The position numbers and the translations under genes are program-made. 64,000 nucleotides of DNA, from positions 241,474,892 through 241,538,891 of the forward strand of contig NC_073696.1 in NCBI RefSeq assembly GCF_029784165.1. The letters are read 5' to 3'. The notes beneath the pieces were generated by a model. It was not told where the DNA came from and did no database searches. It saw nothing but the letters and a program-made list of their open reading frames with translations. The DNA is from Wyeomyia smithii. Its lineage: Eukaryota > Arthropoda > Insecta > Diptera > Culicidae. Positions 38,239 through 49,579 of the stretch are shown here, piece after piece. Every line of letters starts with the position of its first letter. Within the stretch, counting starts at the first letter, position 1.

Positions 38239-38426
38239 ATCTATGTAGATGCAGGCAATCCGCTCGCGAGCTTATCAGAAGAGTCAGTTCTTCGAAAGAA
38301 AGAGATCTTTTGATCGCTCTTAGAAGAACTGTCAGAAGAAGCCGCCTACGATCAAAATATTTCGTTCCTTCAAATAACAAACTCTTCTGATCAGCTCGCG
38401 AGCGAATTGTCTGCATCTAGATAGAT
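38239..38426. mobile_element. 188 bp inverted-repeat element
   Basis: ATCTATGTAGATGCAGGCAAT...CGCTCGCGAGCTTATCAGAAGAGT at the left returns inverted at 38379-38426. The arms are about 48 bp with few mismatches. Non-coding. MITE-like; no clear target duplication. Confidence 0.75.
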
Positions 38427-38429
38427 TCG

Positions 38430-38939
38430 GAAGATCAGTGAACCAGTTCTTTCGTTTTTTTAGTTGTACTTTTGCGATTGATTTGTGTGCGGGTTAATTT
38501 GGTTTTTGCTCTTGCAGATGGTGCATGGGCTATGTATAGGAAAGCAGACAGCCGGTGGTAGTGGAGTGCTGGGAGTTCAATTGCAGTTTTGTGCGCCACT
38601 GTGCTGTTGGGAGAAGGGGTATTAAGTTTCCACATGACTCTCGCGGTGTTTGATCAACAAAATCAGTTTTTAGCTTGAAGAAAGGGATGAGTTACCGTTC
38701 TCTAAAAAAGAGCGGTAGATCACTCGCTTTGAAGTACCAGTTCTTTAGATCAATTGGTGAGCGGATGGCCATTCTCTAGTCCAGTAGTAGTAGTGGTAGT
38801 AACGTCAGCGGTAGGTGCAGCGGCACTACTTCTACTTCTAGTAAAACACGGCCTTTGTGCGTTAGCAGCAGCATCAGCGGTAAGTGCATTGGCAAGCACA
38901 AACGGTGATGTCGACCGTCAAATTTTCAGTGTGAAAACT
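38430..38939. other. Mixed intronic stretch
   Basis: Contains AGT-rich trinucleotide runs (38780-38800). No supported exon. Confidence 0.4.
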
Positions 38940-39310
38940 AGGGATGTTACGGATATCCGCATCCGCATCCGCAAATGCGGAACATCCGCATGAAAATTGA
39001 CATCCGTATTCGCAACCGCATCCGCCCATACCATGCGGATATTGAAAAAAAATATCGCTCCATAAAATTTGTAGAAAAATTTTCCTTGGTGTATTTACTG
39101 CTCGCTCAAAAAACTTTTGCACTGGGAAGGGACATGGTCATGCGAAATAAGCAAAATGAAACACAAGGGATGCTACGGATATTCGCATCCGCATCCGCAA
39201 ATGCGGAACATCCGCATAAAAATTGTCATTCGCATATGCATCTGCATCCGTAATCACATATCCGCATCCGCATCTGCAGATGTCTGGAAAATCACATCCG
39301 TAACAACCCT
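38940..39310. mobile_element. Inverted-end element carrying ATCCGC hexamers
   Basis: The ends AGGGATGTTACGGAT (38940-38954) and ATCCGTAACAACCCT (39296-39310) are inverted relatives. Inside, ATCCGCATCCGCAAATGCGG blocks occur twice (38956 and 39186), the second preceded by a repeat of the left end (AGGGATGCTACGGATAT). This suggests a hexamer-rich non-autonomous element with an internal duplication. Confidence 0.7.
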
Positions 39311-39729
39311 GGTGCTTTCAACTGTTCAAACAGCTTTCAACTGTGTTAACAGAAAAGTGCCTAATTCCCACTGCCTAGGATAGCACAGAGATGTGATCAG
39401 CATCATTTCCGATATTTAATAAAACAACAAACTAATTGTCCTTTTGAGGACAAATTGAATATTTAAGAGTCAGTTCGCGAGAACCGCAACCACCTTCAAA
39501 AGAGGGATTGTATCGAGCCCACCAAAAATTGCTGTCCAAAAACTTCTTAAAGCGTAAAATTGCTATAGCTTTGAGTAAACTAAATCGATTTGAAGGATAC
39601 AAAACTAGGGTTATTGGAAGGTGTTGTCGAAAATACATGCTGAGAAATTCGATTTTTTTTTATTTCCAATTATGTCACTTCCGGCATGTTTGGGATATGT
39701 TCGAATTGAGTAAAAATAATCAATGCCCA

Positions 39730-39947
39730 ATTAATTTTTTTTGCTTCTCAAGATTTACCCCTTTTCGCCTCAGAAATAACTTCTGGTTAAGCCACTGCAT
39801 CATACAAGTGGAGTAAAAAAAGAAATATTTATTTTATCTTCGTTGAACGTAAATTTGAATATTTTTTTCTGTGATTAGATTATCCGGAAAAGTTGATCGT
39901 TCGGAATGAATTTTTTTTAATATTCCGGATAATGGAGTCCGACCTGT
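39730..39947 (-). mobile_element. Partial inverted copy of the TA-flanked MITE
   Basis: Read on the minus strand it starts CAGGTCGGACTCCATTATCC at 39947, next to TA, and follows the 16724 element through GATGCAGTGGCTTAACCAG to a GAGAAGC word near 39746. The other terminus is missing. It is the 5' half of the same family. Confidence 0.75.
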
Positions 39948-39949
39948 AT

Positions 39950-40471
39950 TCAAAAAATGCCCCGTATAAAAATGCGTGAGAAAATACAATTTTTCTACAA
40001 CATGTTTTTGAACTTCATACTGAAACTCTTTTTGGTGTCGATGTTTCCGATTGGGCTGTAATTTCCAGGTTATTTTTGTTTGTTGGAAAAGGAGTTAGTA
40101 GGGTGTACAGGCCCTACAAAATCTTGTGTTCAAAAACTGCTCAAATCTTAAAATAATTACTCACGGCTTACTCTCGCAGTTACAGGATGTACTGGAATGT
40201 TATTATCTTATATTACGAGAGGTAAGTATTATGACTTCCGGTTTCCAAAAACGGCCAAATACAAGTTGCCGGATATCCAAGGCCGAAAAACGACCCCAGT
40301 TGTCATTTTGAATCTTTCATTAACATTGCGATGAGATAGTCTATCGTAATCTTATCGTCTGTCATTTAAAGATTTCGCGATCACTCCCGAACACAACACT
40401 GCAAATGTTTTACGTCAACCTTGCGGTCGTGGCTTTGTATACAACACTTTTGTCATTTGTTTCTTAGGAGG
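39950..40471. other. AT-rich intronic stretch
   Basis: No supported feature. Confidence 0.4.
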
Positions 40472-42302
40472 TACCCAGACAACCAATTTACGCGTATAAT
40501 GCAAACAGTCATCGCATTGTACGTGCATTTATACGTGATAGTTTCGTCGCACGAGATGCTGCTAATGTTGCTTATACGCGCAAAAGTGGAGGCGATATGC
40601 GTGCATTTCCAAAATATCAAAAAACTTTTACGATGAAAAAAGTTCATATATGCGACTTTAACTGTTAAAGCTTGATAACTTATACGAGCTGTTTCATTAT
40701 TCAATGCCACTCTACAACTTCATATTTGCGATTTGAAACGAAACTATAAGCGATATATGAATATACACTACGGGTTCTTTTATTACTTAATGCGACTTCA
40801 CAAGTCAACATTAGCAAATTATTTCAGATGTTTATGCGATGTTCGCCATGCATTCCTTCGTATTTGTTTATTATAACGTGCGATTAAATCACCTTCATTT
40901 AAAAAAAAATACAGCGGACAGAGTAGCAATTATTTTGCATTATTTATCCCTTGCTATTCATATTACAAGGAATAGTAAATTACAAATGTCGGTGTTTAGT
41001 TTTTACCTTTTCTTTTTCCTTTGGGCACACGCTGTAATATTTGGGTATCCATCCGGACTCGAACCTTGGACTCTTAGATTGTCAAGCATCATTCTTTCCT
41101 CTCCTCCGTGGTCTCGCTGTCGGAAATCTCTGAGTTTTGGTAATAACTTTCTAGTTTCATCGTATAAATGACCAAAAGACATCGTAAAGCATGAATCTAA
41201 TTAGATCTCGTATTGCGAGTTAGTTTGTAAATTTCTGCGGGAACGTTCGTTGTTTACATTTCGGTTGAATTGTCATGGCCGCTCGAGCTGTGTCATTTGT
41301 TTAAACAAAATTGAGTGATTTTACCGCCTTCAGCAACAATTAAAGGCAAGTTTCCAATAAAGATATTATGCTAAGTAGTGCATCATTGATACGAGTTGTC
41401 CGCAGATGTTTTCTGTGGCTAATTTTTTGAAGAGCAGCAGCGGCGGGAAGTGACTAAATTTATGCATATGTGATACGCTGTAATGCGGATGGTTTTCGAT
41501 TTTCGCGCATATTCGTCAGTGTGTGGATTTACTGCGAGTTTAACCAAGCATTAGAAAAGTTAATTGGTTTTTGAATCCGGCTTTATTACCTATTTGTCGC
41601 AAAGATCCCGCAAAACAAAGTTATATGCGATGAAACATTCACATTGGTCATACAAGCTAATGATCTATCATAATATCTTGTGTGATGTAAGCTGTGCAAA
41701 CATTAGCGGCATCTAGTTATCATAAATTCAGTCGTTTACGGTGTTACAAAATGATGCCTTTTGCGACGTGGAATTAATATAAGTTTGAATATACATTATA
41801 TGAGTTTATCTGTATTGCTGTGTGAGTATGTTACATTCATCGCAAGAAGTTTGCACTCCCAAAACCATATGCGATGAAACACTTGGTTGCTCATACAGCT
41901 ATACGATAGTGATGTACCATAGAACTTTATACGAGGTAACCCGTGCAATCATATGCGATTTTTAGTTATCTAGGCTTGTTTTCATGAATTTAGTCATTAA
42001 CGGTGATACAAAATGATAGCTTTTGCGACTAAATTTATATGCAATATGACGTGATACTGGAGATTTTTGCTTCATACGTATAATCATCACTTTGTGAGTT
42101 TACTACGAGTTTGGACAGGCATGATATGAGTTTATGTGTATTACTATGCGAGTATGTTACACTCATCGCAAGATGTTCGCAAAATAACACCATATGCGAT
42201 TAAACACATACGTTGTTCATACAGCAATACGATACTGATGTGCCATAAAATTTTATACGAGGTAATCCGTGCAATCTTATGCGACTTCTGGTTGTCTGGG
42301 TA
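40472..42302. mobile_element. 1.83 kb element with TACCCAGACAACCA ends and internal tandem units
   Basis: TACCCAGACAACCA at 40472-40485 returns as TGGTTGTCTGGGTA at 42289-42302. The interior is rich in TATGCGAT and TTTATACGAGGTAA words. The last 0.9 kb consists of about three diverged tandem units: a partial unit from about 41490, one from 41624, one from 41866, and a partial one from 42190. Each of the last three begins with a TATGCGATKAAACA word. No transposase frame was seen. I recall similar ends as common repeats in Aedes sequence, but this is unsearched. Confidence 0.75.
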
Positions 42303-42841
42303 TGATTGTTCTTCAGGAATAAAGTCATTAGTAATAAATTACTGATTTCAAATAATACGTTTTGGCGTGAAATCTTTACTAAGTTGTTTTTAAGAAACGT
42401 TTTTTTTGTATGGAAGAATTTTAGGTTAGTATGTGGACCACATATAACAAATTCAGAATGGTGATTTTTAACCCCAGAAAGATAGTCTGCGTCAATTCGA
42501 CTCCTCGCTTTTAGTAACCTTGCCTCCTTTTTCGTGACCACTCTTTATTGACCATTCACTAATAATTTATGAACAAAATCATGCAGTTCCAATGATTTAA
42601 AATTTTACTTTTAAATTATCTTTCCAGGGTCAAATACAAGAAAAATTAAGGTTTATTTATTATTTTTCTATGAAAATTTGATCAATATCTCGAAATCCCG
42701 GAGCATTTTAAAATAAAGGTTCGTCAAGATTTTTGTTTCGAAGATTTGAAGTGTGCGAAATTGCTGTTTAACTAAAATCTGATACGGTTCCCCCAACCAC
42801 GTAAACAAATTCGCATAAGCTCCCCTCTACAGTCGCTTGAT
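42303..42841. other. AT-rich intronic stretch just downstream of exon A
   Basis: Intron sequence of the minus-strand gene; no other feature was recognised. Confidence 0.5.
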
Positions 42842-42847
42842 ACGTAC

Positions 42848-43026
42848 CCATTTTGTTGCGTAAGTGAGAATGGCACATCGATGCTGTGTGATTGTCGCCG
42901 CCGGTCCCCAGCCATGTCGGCCAGCCGGGCAAAGTCCGTGTCCTTTTCCTGATCGGCGAGACGGGGCGAGCGGCGTGATTCCAGCAGGCGAACTTCCTCC
43001 AATCGTTTGGTCAGTTCGATTGCGGC
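42848..43026 (-). CDS. Glut4EF: Exon A of a Glut4EF / ZNF395-family zinc-finger regulator
   Basis: This 179 bp internal exon follows a pyrimidine-rich acceptor (TTTTGCTTTTTCTCCAG ending at 43027) and ends AATGG before donor GTACGT (42847-42842). The reading frame begins with a whole codon and ends with two bases, which fit the one-base start of exon B. It encodes AAIELTKRLEEVRLLESR, a charged helix-forming stretch, then an Arg/Asp-rich linker and QSHSIDVPFSLTQQNG. Human ZNF395 has an NIDVP motif at the same relative position, before the SLSCSP block. The charged helix has no assigned function. Linking exon A to B across 19 kb rests on phase, strand and the IDVP motif, not on transcript evidence. 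Confidence 0.8.
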
Positions 43027-43980
43027 CTGGAGAAAAAGCAAAATAAATAAAAAGAAAAGGAGTTAGAAATCGGATAACGTAAAACGGCAGGCTGTTAGTC
43101 ACTGTCGTCACGACGTGACGACGAAATGGCCCAGAAACGGTTTAATGAATGGATGAAAATGGTTCGCTGATTTTTTCCCTTTCTCAGTGGTAGTAATAGT
43201 AGTAGTAGGCAGTTTGGAGTGAGGGGATAGTAAGAGGGAAAGCGGCAGCTTCGCAACCGCTTGGTTGTGAATTGAAGCGAGCGCGAAAATAAATGCATAA
43301 AAATAGTCTACGGTCGAAGGAATGTGATGTAATTTTTGTGCATCGCGGAGTTCGCGCAGTTGCTACCATCGAACCGTGGCTATATTTGGCAAAACAGATT
43401 CATATGCAACTTGAAGCGTGCGGTTCGGTGTGGGTTGCCCTCCGCGAGGTGAATCATTTAACAAACTTGTTAAATGTCTCAATGTTGGGCTGTCATTGAT
43501 TGTCGAATAATGGCAATCCGATTAGCCAGAGTTATTTCAACTTTTTCAAAGCCACCTGCTAACCAACGGAGGGCAGCAATTAGCGTGTCGCATAGAAACA
43601 ACGTCCATCTCATGTTGAGGGTTGACCCTCTCCTCCCACCGATGTCACACGCTGAACGGCCAATGCGTTCTGATCTTTTAATTAAAGTCTCCTCCGGGCC
43701 GAGCAGAGAATGCAATTAATGCCTATAATGAGCCGTGTAAGGCCACAACCCTGTAGCACCATAAGCGGGCTGTCGCGCGCGCGTGAACAAAAAGAGATCA
43801 CCTGGTGATCACAGAGATCATTTCTTGAAAGGGTGCAAATGATCATGCGTTTGCGCATGGTCTGCAGCAGTAGTAGACCCCAATAAGGGCCACCGGGGTT
43901 GACCCCAATTGCACTCGGGCGGCAAGTATGTGATTCGAGAAGTGCAACAGTGTTTGTGCGTGTCTGTTTTATTCACTCAC

Positions 43981-44058
43981 CGTGAGATCCGGCTGTTCTT
44001 TGTCAACCGGTAGACCTCGTAGCCTTTGTGAGCTCACTTCGGTTCCCCGTGAGAAGGC
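43981..44058 (-). CDS. Candidate further upstream coding exon (same gene)
   Basis: On the minus strand a frame opens after an in-frame TGA at 44061-44059 and runs to donor GTGAGT at 43980-43975, ending in phase 0. Exon A, 954 bp away, starts in phase 0, so the two would join in frame (…KEQPDLT then AAIELTKR…). The peptide is at most 26 residues (SSQRLRGLPVDKEQPDLT at its end). There is no in-frame start codon and I cannot choose among weak AG acceptors (for example CTCACAAAG), so the left limit is unknown. I recognise no domain. The call depends only on donor quality and phase. Confidence 0.4.
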
Positions 44059-44061
44059 TCA

Positions 44062-46500
44062 TTATAGGTTAAATAATTGAGTACTGACGGGATTTTTCCT
44101 ATCCGTAAACCTAAAGCGATCGTCGTCTGTTGGCACTGTTGCTAACGAGCGGTGACGCGACTTGATTGCGCGTTGTTTTTGCGGATGTTTATTGCTTTGT
44201 GTGTTGTTGCCTGTTTAAGAACGTAGGAAAAAGGAAGATATAGAAACAGGCGGTCGATCAACGGCAATTGTCAGGTCCGATGACGACTCGAAGGAAAAGC
44301 GGAATGTTTGATGAGGTCATGATCAGCTGGCGGGGATTTCCAGCTGCGAGGTGCCATTTAGGTGGCCGGTATACTCAAGACATCTATTGAAACAAAATTG
44401 AACTGTAGTGAGCTTGGAAAAAAATATATTTTAGGATAAATTTCCACATCTCAAACGGTCGAAGAAATAAAGCCGTAGAATAAAAAAGGCATACACTGGA
44501 TAGTTCAAATCAACCTGAAGAGATGATGTCACTACAATTTCAGTCCCAAATGCTGTATTGGTGTAGTATTGAATTATAATCAGACCTACTATTAGAGAAT
44601 CTTGTTCATTGTTGATCTCCCTTCGAATCGACATTTTTCTAATAACAATAACTGAAGATTAGCATCTTAAATTCAAATCCTTTAAGCTAGAATATTAAAT
44701 CAACGCCATCAGCCGCGTATAAAGAACTGGATCTCCGATCCATCGCCATTATGGGACCCGTTAGAAAGAAAAATCATCTCGAAATACCAAGCCACACAAA
44801 CCCTGCTCGGCAGAGTGGCATTCTTTCCATTCAAAGCCTGCATCTGGGTCATCACGCCGCATCGTTGGTACAACGAAAAAAAAAAAACATCAACCGTGAA
44901 AGTATTGCACTTCTCTGCGCGCATCTCGCCTCTGAGCTGATATACATGTGTGTCTGTGCATACGTCGTTTTTCAGCAGGCACAAATTGCAAAACAAATTA
45001 ATAAATTGTACCGTTGTTGCGTGGCCGGCTGCGGAGAATTTGCGGCGTAACGTGTTACGCCGCGTCGCCTATTACTCATCTCTCGACCTCTGCACACGGT
45101 CGGAGGCGCCACCGAAGGTGGAACCTTGAAAACATCAGCCCGCACTCGGATCACGGAGTCTCCGAAAAGGGCACCTATAATTGACGCTTTGCGGCGATGT
45201 TCGAGACCGGCACAAGGAAATTGCCATTTACGGGAAATGTCATTGACGCTTACCGCCACCGCCGCTATAGAGGCCATTGTGAAGCAATCGAACTTCAATG
45301 CATTTGATGCCGATAGAAACCGAAAGCCAGCAGTATTTTGGCGGCCAACCTTGCCGTGCGGTGGCGTGGGGACCACGTCAAAGCGACACAAATCGTACTA
45401 GAACTAGGAACGGTTCGCCCTCCCGCTTGCATCATGAATGATATCCGGCTGCGTTGCAGGCTCGATTGAGGTTATGTCGCAATTTGAGCTGCTGAACGCT
45501 CAAGTAGGTTAGCAAGTACCCCGCCGTACTATGCGCTGCGCTTGTTGGTCGGTTTTTTAATACAAACAACATCACCCCGACAGTAACGACGGGCTGCTCC
45601 GGAGTCTCCTCTCACTTTTTTTAGCGCAGAGACCCCGAAGTAGGTCAACAGAGCGCATAAATTAGCGCGCACGGTTGCCGCCGCCGCTGCCACTAGCAAC
45701 CGAGCTGCCGACTCCGAAGGGTCAAACATGAAACACCATTGCGCAGTGCTGCCGGCTTCAGGCCCGGGGAACTGATTAAGATTTATTATTTTCCATAGTT
45801 TTCGTTGGAGAAGCATACCTATGGTTATGGTTGATGGTTGCGGGTACGCTTTGGCCGAAGCTAGGGTCTAGGTTTGAGTAGATTTTGTAACCTGATTATT
45901 AGTGATTTTTTCGAAAGTTGTTATAAGTTGATTGGTGCTGTAGTTTGCCAATGAGAAGCGACTGCGCGCAATGGTCGCGTAATGTTTGCCGCTTCAGCAG
46001 CGCAATGATCGCGCAACTCGTTTCGCGCGCTTGCACACACACACAGACATGCTCGCGCACACGCCTAATTGTGCGCTAGGGTGTTGCGTTAAAAATTCCA
46101 CGGTCTTTTTGCATAACCTCGACGACGACGGCGATGATGGGAGGTGTGGGAGGGATTAGGTGTTGGCAGACCCGAGGCTTTGATTAAAAAGTTTCAACGA
46201 CGGCATGCCCGCGCTGCGCTGCCCTTCACTACGAGCGCGTTGCGGCTGCCGGTGGAATTTCGACGCGAGTGGGCGGAACAAGTTTTTCTTCGAGGTTGCT
46301 TTTCTACCAGAACGGCGACGACGACGACGGCCGGGCGTCCGTATGCTTGTTACGGCAGCATATGTACGTGCCACGGTCCGATGGCGGCCAGGTGGATAGA
46401 CATAATTTGAAATGTTGCTATCGCGGTTCGGTTTGTAGGCCATGGCGAACGAAAAAAAGTAAAAGTGTTTGGGGCGCTTGAGCTGGTCCCATTAGAGGAG
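44062..46500. other. GC-rich block upstream of the candidate exon
   Basis: Mixed to GC-rich single-copy DNA with CA runs (46032-46044) and GACGAC runs (46120, 46316). Overlapping frames up to 139 codons on both strands (44972-45401) show no known domain. It could include 5' exons or a promoter of the minus-strand gene, but no start site or signal is identifiable. Confidence 0.4.
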
Positions 46501-47023
46501 TCGCAGTCGCGTCGTCCCCACAACCGTCGCTGTCTGCGTCGCCGTCATGTTGTTGCTGATGTTTGCGATGGCCTTTCGAAAAGATGCGGAATTTACAATT
46601 AGCGAAGCGGTTTCTCCGAAGTTTTGGGTATTGTGCTCCTTTTTTTCGAATGTTGGCCAAGGTTCGTTGAACAGCTCGAAATTTTTGTGGATCTGCGGTT
46701 TTCGTGCATTTTTTTATTGTAGAAAGATCAAGGAAAAAGTACTGCGTGATTCGAGATTAGCGAAAGCAGTGTAAGTTTTACAAAGACGTAACCTGGTTTA
46801 GAACAATTTTTAAAGACTTATAACGACTCTTGATTTACTAGAAACCAAGTGAATTTCTATCTTGAAAACAACAATATAAAATTTTGGGAAGACATGAACG
46901 GCCAACGTTAAAACGTTTATCCAAAAATTATGTCTTCTGGGTAAATCTTTGTATGAAAATGTACAAAAAATATTCGATGCATATTTTTTTACGAAAAAAA
47001 ATATATTCCTGAAATAGGGTGAT
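46500..47023. other. Transition to AT-rich DNA
   Basis: No supported feature. Confidence 0.4.
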
Positions 47024-47752
47024 CCCGAAAATCGACTTGTTTCAAAATTTACAATTTTCATAATATTGTAATTTTTGAACTGTTTAACCGATTTTGAAAC
47101 TTTTGGTAGTTGGAGGTAACTAGTGCGCCTTTCAGTTAAAATATAAAAACTATACTTCAAATAACATAAACCAAGCGAAAATCATGATACAAACCGTATT
47201 TCACCGTTTTGATCGGTTCGAGACCCAGGTGATATTGTGTGGAAATGTTATATTTTATATAAGGCGAAGGGATTTTTTATTTTTTCATCTCATACAGATA
47301 AATTATCCCGCTCGAACCGATGAGGTGGGGTCATCATCAACATTATCATTTTGGAGACAGATTTTTTTAATCGTCAATATGCACCATTACCACCATGCGT
47401 CTCCATGTCAATAAGGAGACATGGTGGTCAGGGATATTGAAGTTTAAAAAAATTTTATACTCCTAATAAAAAACATACCTCTATAAAAATTTCATATTTT
47501 ATGTAAAATTTCCTGGGGAATTAAAGGAAAAAAAAATCAATCAAAATCTGAGTTTTTGCTCTTGGTAGCAAAATAGTGTTTGTATCATGACTTTCGCATA
47601 GTAGCTGTTATTTGAAGAACAGTTCAGTGTTTTTCTCAGAAAAGCACAGTGATAACCTTCAACTTGACATCAAAAGATTCTAAATCGGTAAACGACTCAA
47701 AAGTTACGAATTTTTGAAAATTGTAAATTTCGAAAAAAGTCTATTTTCTGGC
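47024..47752. mobile_element. ~730 bp element with ~165 bp inverted arms
   Basis: The left arm (47024-47190) runs from CCGAAAATCGACTT through AAATTTACAATTTTCA and CTTCAAATAACA to ATCATGATACAAAC. The right arm (about 47583-47752) carries the same words inverted and in reverse order, at roughly 70 percent identity. The centre of about 390 bp contains a hairpin at 47391-47426. No transposase. Confidence 0.75.
47391..47426. repeat. Hairpin at the centre of the 47 kb element
   Basis: CACCATG-CG-TCTCC pairs with GGAGACATGGTG around a 10-base loop; 12 base pairs with a two-base bulge. Confidence 0.6.
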
Positions 47753-47759
47753 ACACTTT

Positions 47760-48270
47760 TTTTCAGAAAGTGTCATACGAGCCAACCCAAAAAGATTTTC
47801 AATAAAGACCAATTTTATCAAATATGAAATTTCCAATTTCGGATAAAATTTTCTTGCATGAAAATGCTGTACAAACATAATTAATTAAAAATTATTTAAA
47901 TTGATTAAAGAAAGCAAAGTCCTTTTAGCCAAAATAAAAGACTAAAACTCGGCGAAAACTTGTTGAAAAGAGCACTTCAATACTAAAATTGTTAGAAGCG
48001 ACAGGAGATGACTAAAAAAGTTGAAATATGCATAACATCAATTAAATCACGCTACATATGGTAGTTAAACAATACATAAATAAAGTTTGTTTGTGTTCTT
48101 GAAAATAAAAAAAGACTGTTGGCTTTTTGGAGTAATAGATTGGCCAGGACTGGAGAACCTCCAGCTGGGGTGACGTGAATAAATACAATTTGTGAGTATT
48201 GGATTTTGCGGCAAGTAAACATTAAGCCCAGCGGCCAGTACAGGTTCCACTGTGTGAGGTAGAAGTGGTT
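47760..48270. other. AT-rich stretch
   Basis: No supported feature; short minus-strand frames at 48052-48297 match nothing I recognise. Confidence 0.4.
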
Positions 48271-48272
48271 AG

Positions 48273-48386
48273 GGACCATACTTAAATGACGTAGCATTCA
48301 TGGGGGGGAGGGGGGATATCATAGTTTTGTGACGAGCTGGGACAAGGGGGGGGGGAGGTGTTGGATTAAAATCGACGTAGCATTTA
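48273..48386. repeat. G-rich dispersed repeat relic
   Basis: AAATGACGTAGCATTCATGGG followed by two G-runs and a final ATCGACGTAGCATTT. This pattern (CGTAGCAT around G-tracts) is familiar from mosquito repeats, from memory. The G-runs at 48301-48315 and 48346-48356 could form a quadruplex. Confidence 0.5.
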
Positions 48387-48839
48387 TTTTAAAAGACCGA
48401 TTTTTTTACAGGAAAATTTTTACTACAGATACACTAATACATTGCACAAAGTTTTCCAGCGAGAGCTGTCGAAATCGTTTTATCTGTGGCTCTGCTACAT
48501 AAACAATCACTTGGATTTCCAAACACACAATCTGTTTTGAAAACAAACATCGTTGTTTCTTTGTGGCTTTTAATAGTGAAAATTACAAGCTGCTCGTTTC
48601 TTTTCAAAGCTGTTAAGCGCAGTGATTAGATTTTTTGGCGAATTATGGAACATTTTTTGTGTTTTCTACAGGCGAAGTTGTATAAACATCTTTCCTTCCC
48701 GTACAAAAACACAAACCCTTCGAAGCAGAAGACATTAATCCAGACCGAAGTTAACATCATATTAAATCAAAATATGTTTCTTGTCAAATTTAATTCGTAC
48801 AGGATAAAAATGAGCTTTTCAGATAAACCATTTTTATAA

Positions 48840-49260
48840 CTATTTTCTAAAAAAAACGTTTTTCTCAAAAGAAAATTTTTCCATTGTTTATTATTTTTCA
48901 AGACAAAATTATTACCTACAACTTTGCCGGAAACGTCATTCCAATAAAACAAGCCGCTTTGACTCTTAAAATATTTGTATTCTCCAATACTTTTTAACAT
49001 AGCATTTTTACACATCTTCTCAAAAACAAGTCGTGATTCAAAAAAAAAAAAAAACCATGGCACAAAATGGCATCTTTCGCCTATAAAAACGTCTTTGCAA
49101 AGTTTCAGCCAAATTCAAAACATTTTTGTGGAGTTGCTCAATTTTTTAAAATTTTGTTTAATCGATCGTAAGAAAAAATGTTTTTGTCCCTTGATTGGCA
49201 ATTGATGCAAATTGTTTGCGACCAAACCATTGTAAAACCATCATTAAACAATCTTAGGTT
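48840..49260. repeat. Dispersed 'ACTTTGCCGGAAACGTCATTCC' repeat, copy
   Basis: ACAACTTTGCCGGAAACGTC, ATTCCAATAAAACAAGCCG and TAAAATATTTGTATTCTCC match the order at 59170-59240 (CCTTGCTGAAGACGTTACACC, AAATAAACCG, GAAAATATTTGTGATCATTA). Non-coding. Confidence 0.6.
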
Positions 49261-49579
49261 CACATTTTTTTAAATCAGGTTGATAGAGACAGTGATAGTG
49301 ATAACTGTAAAACTGTACTGCTGCAGAGCCAACTTGGTTTACCGTGTTAAACCTTTGGAGGTTATAATTGATTTTATAGAACTCTTCGACGCAGTCATCA
49401 AACCACTAATGAAGCAAAAACCCTTCTGCCATAGTTAGATCAGCAATAACATTTGTTAAACTTTTTTGAAACTTATTCCGCTTCTCGTTCTTGAGTTAGA
49501 ATGGTTCCAAAAATTACACTGGTTAACACAGGTTTTGAAGTAGAGCTCAAACTATTACTCGATATGTATCTGCGCTTTC

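Larger units (their letters stand above)
23674..42847 (-). other. 19.2 kb intron between exons A and B
   Basis: Inferred from the phase-matched donor GTACGT (42847-42842) and the acceptor at 23675-23674. It contains a 1.83 kb transposable element, a minisatellite, several MITEs, and GC-richer islands at 29.8-32.0 and 33.2-35.5 kb. Long regulatory introns are common in insect transcription-factor genes; enhancer content here is inference. Additional small or alternative exons cannot be excluded. Confidence 0.75.

Noticed and set aside
43797..43811. GATCACCTGGTGATC palindrome as a binding site
   Set aside because: A perfect 15 bp odd palindrome around an E-box-like core, but single short palindromes are expected by chance and there is no context to support function.
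44972..45401. Overlapping frames of 139 (minus) and 91 (plus) codons
   Set aside because: They overlap on opposite strands, show no domain, and lack supported splice boundaries; kept only as a possible 5' region.
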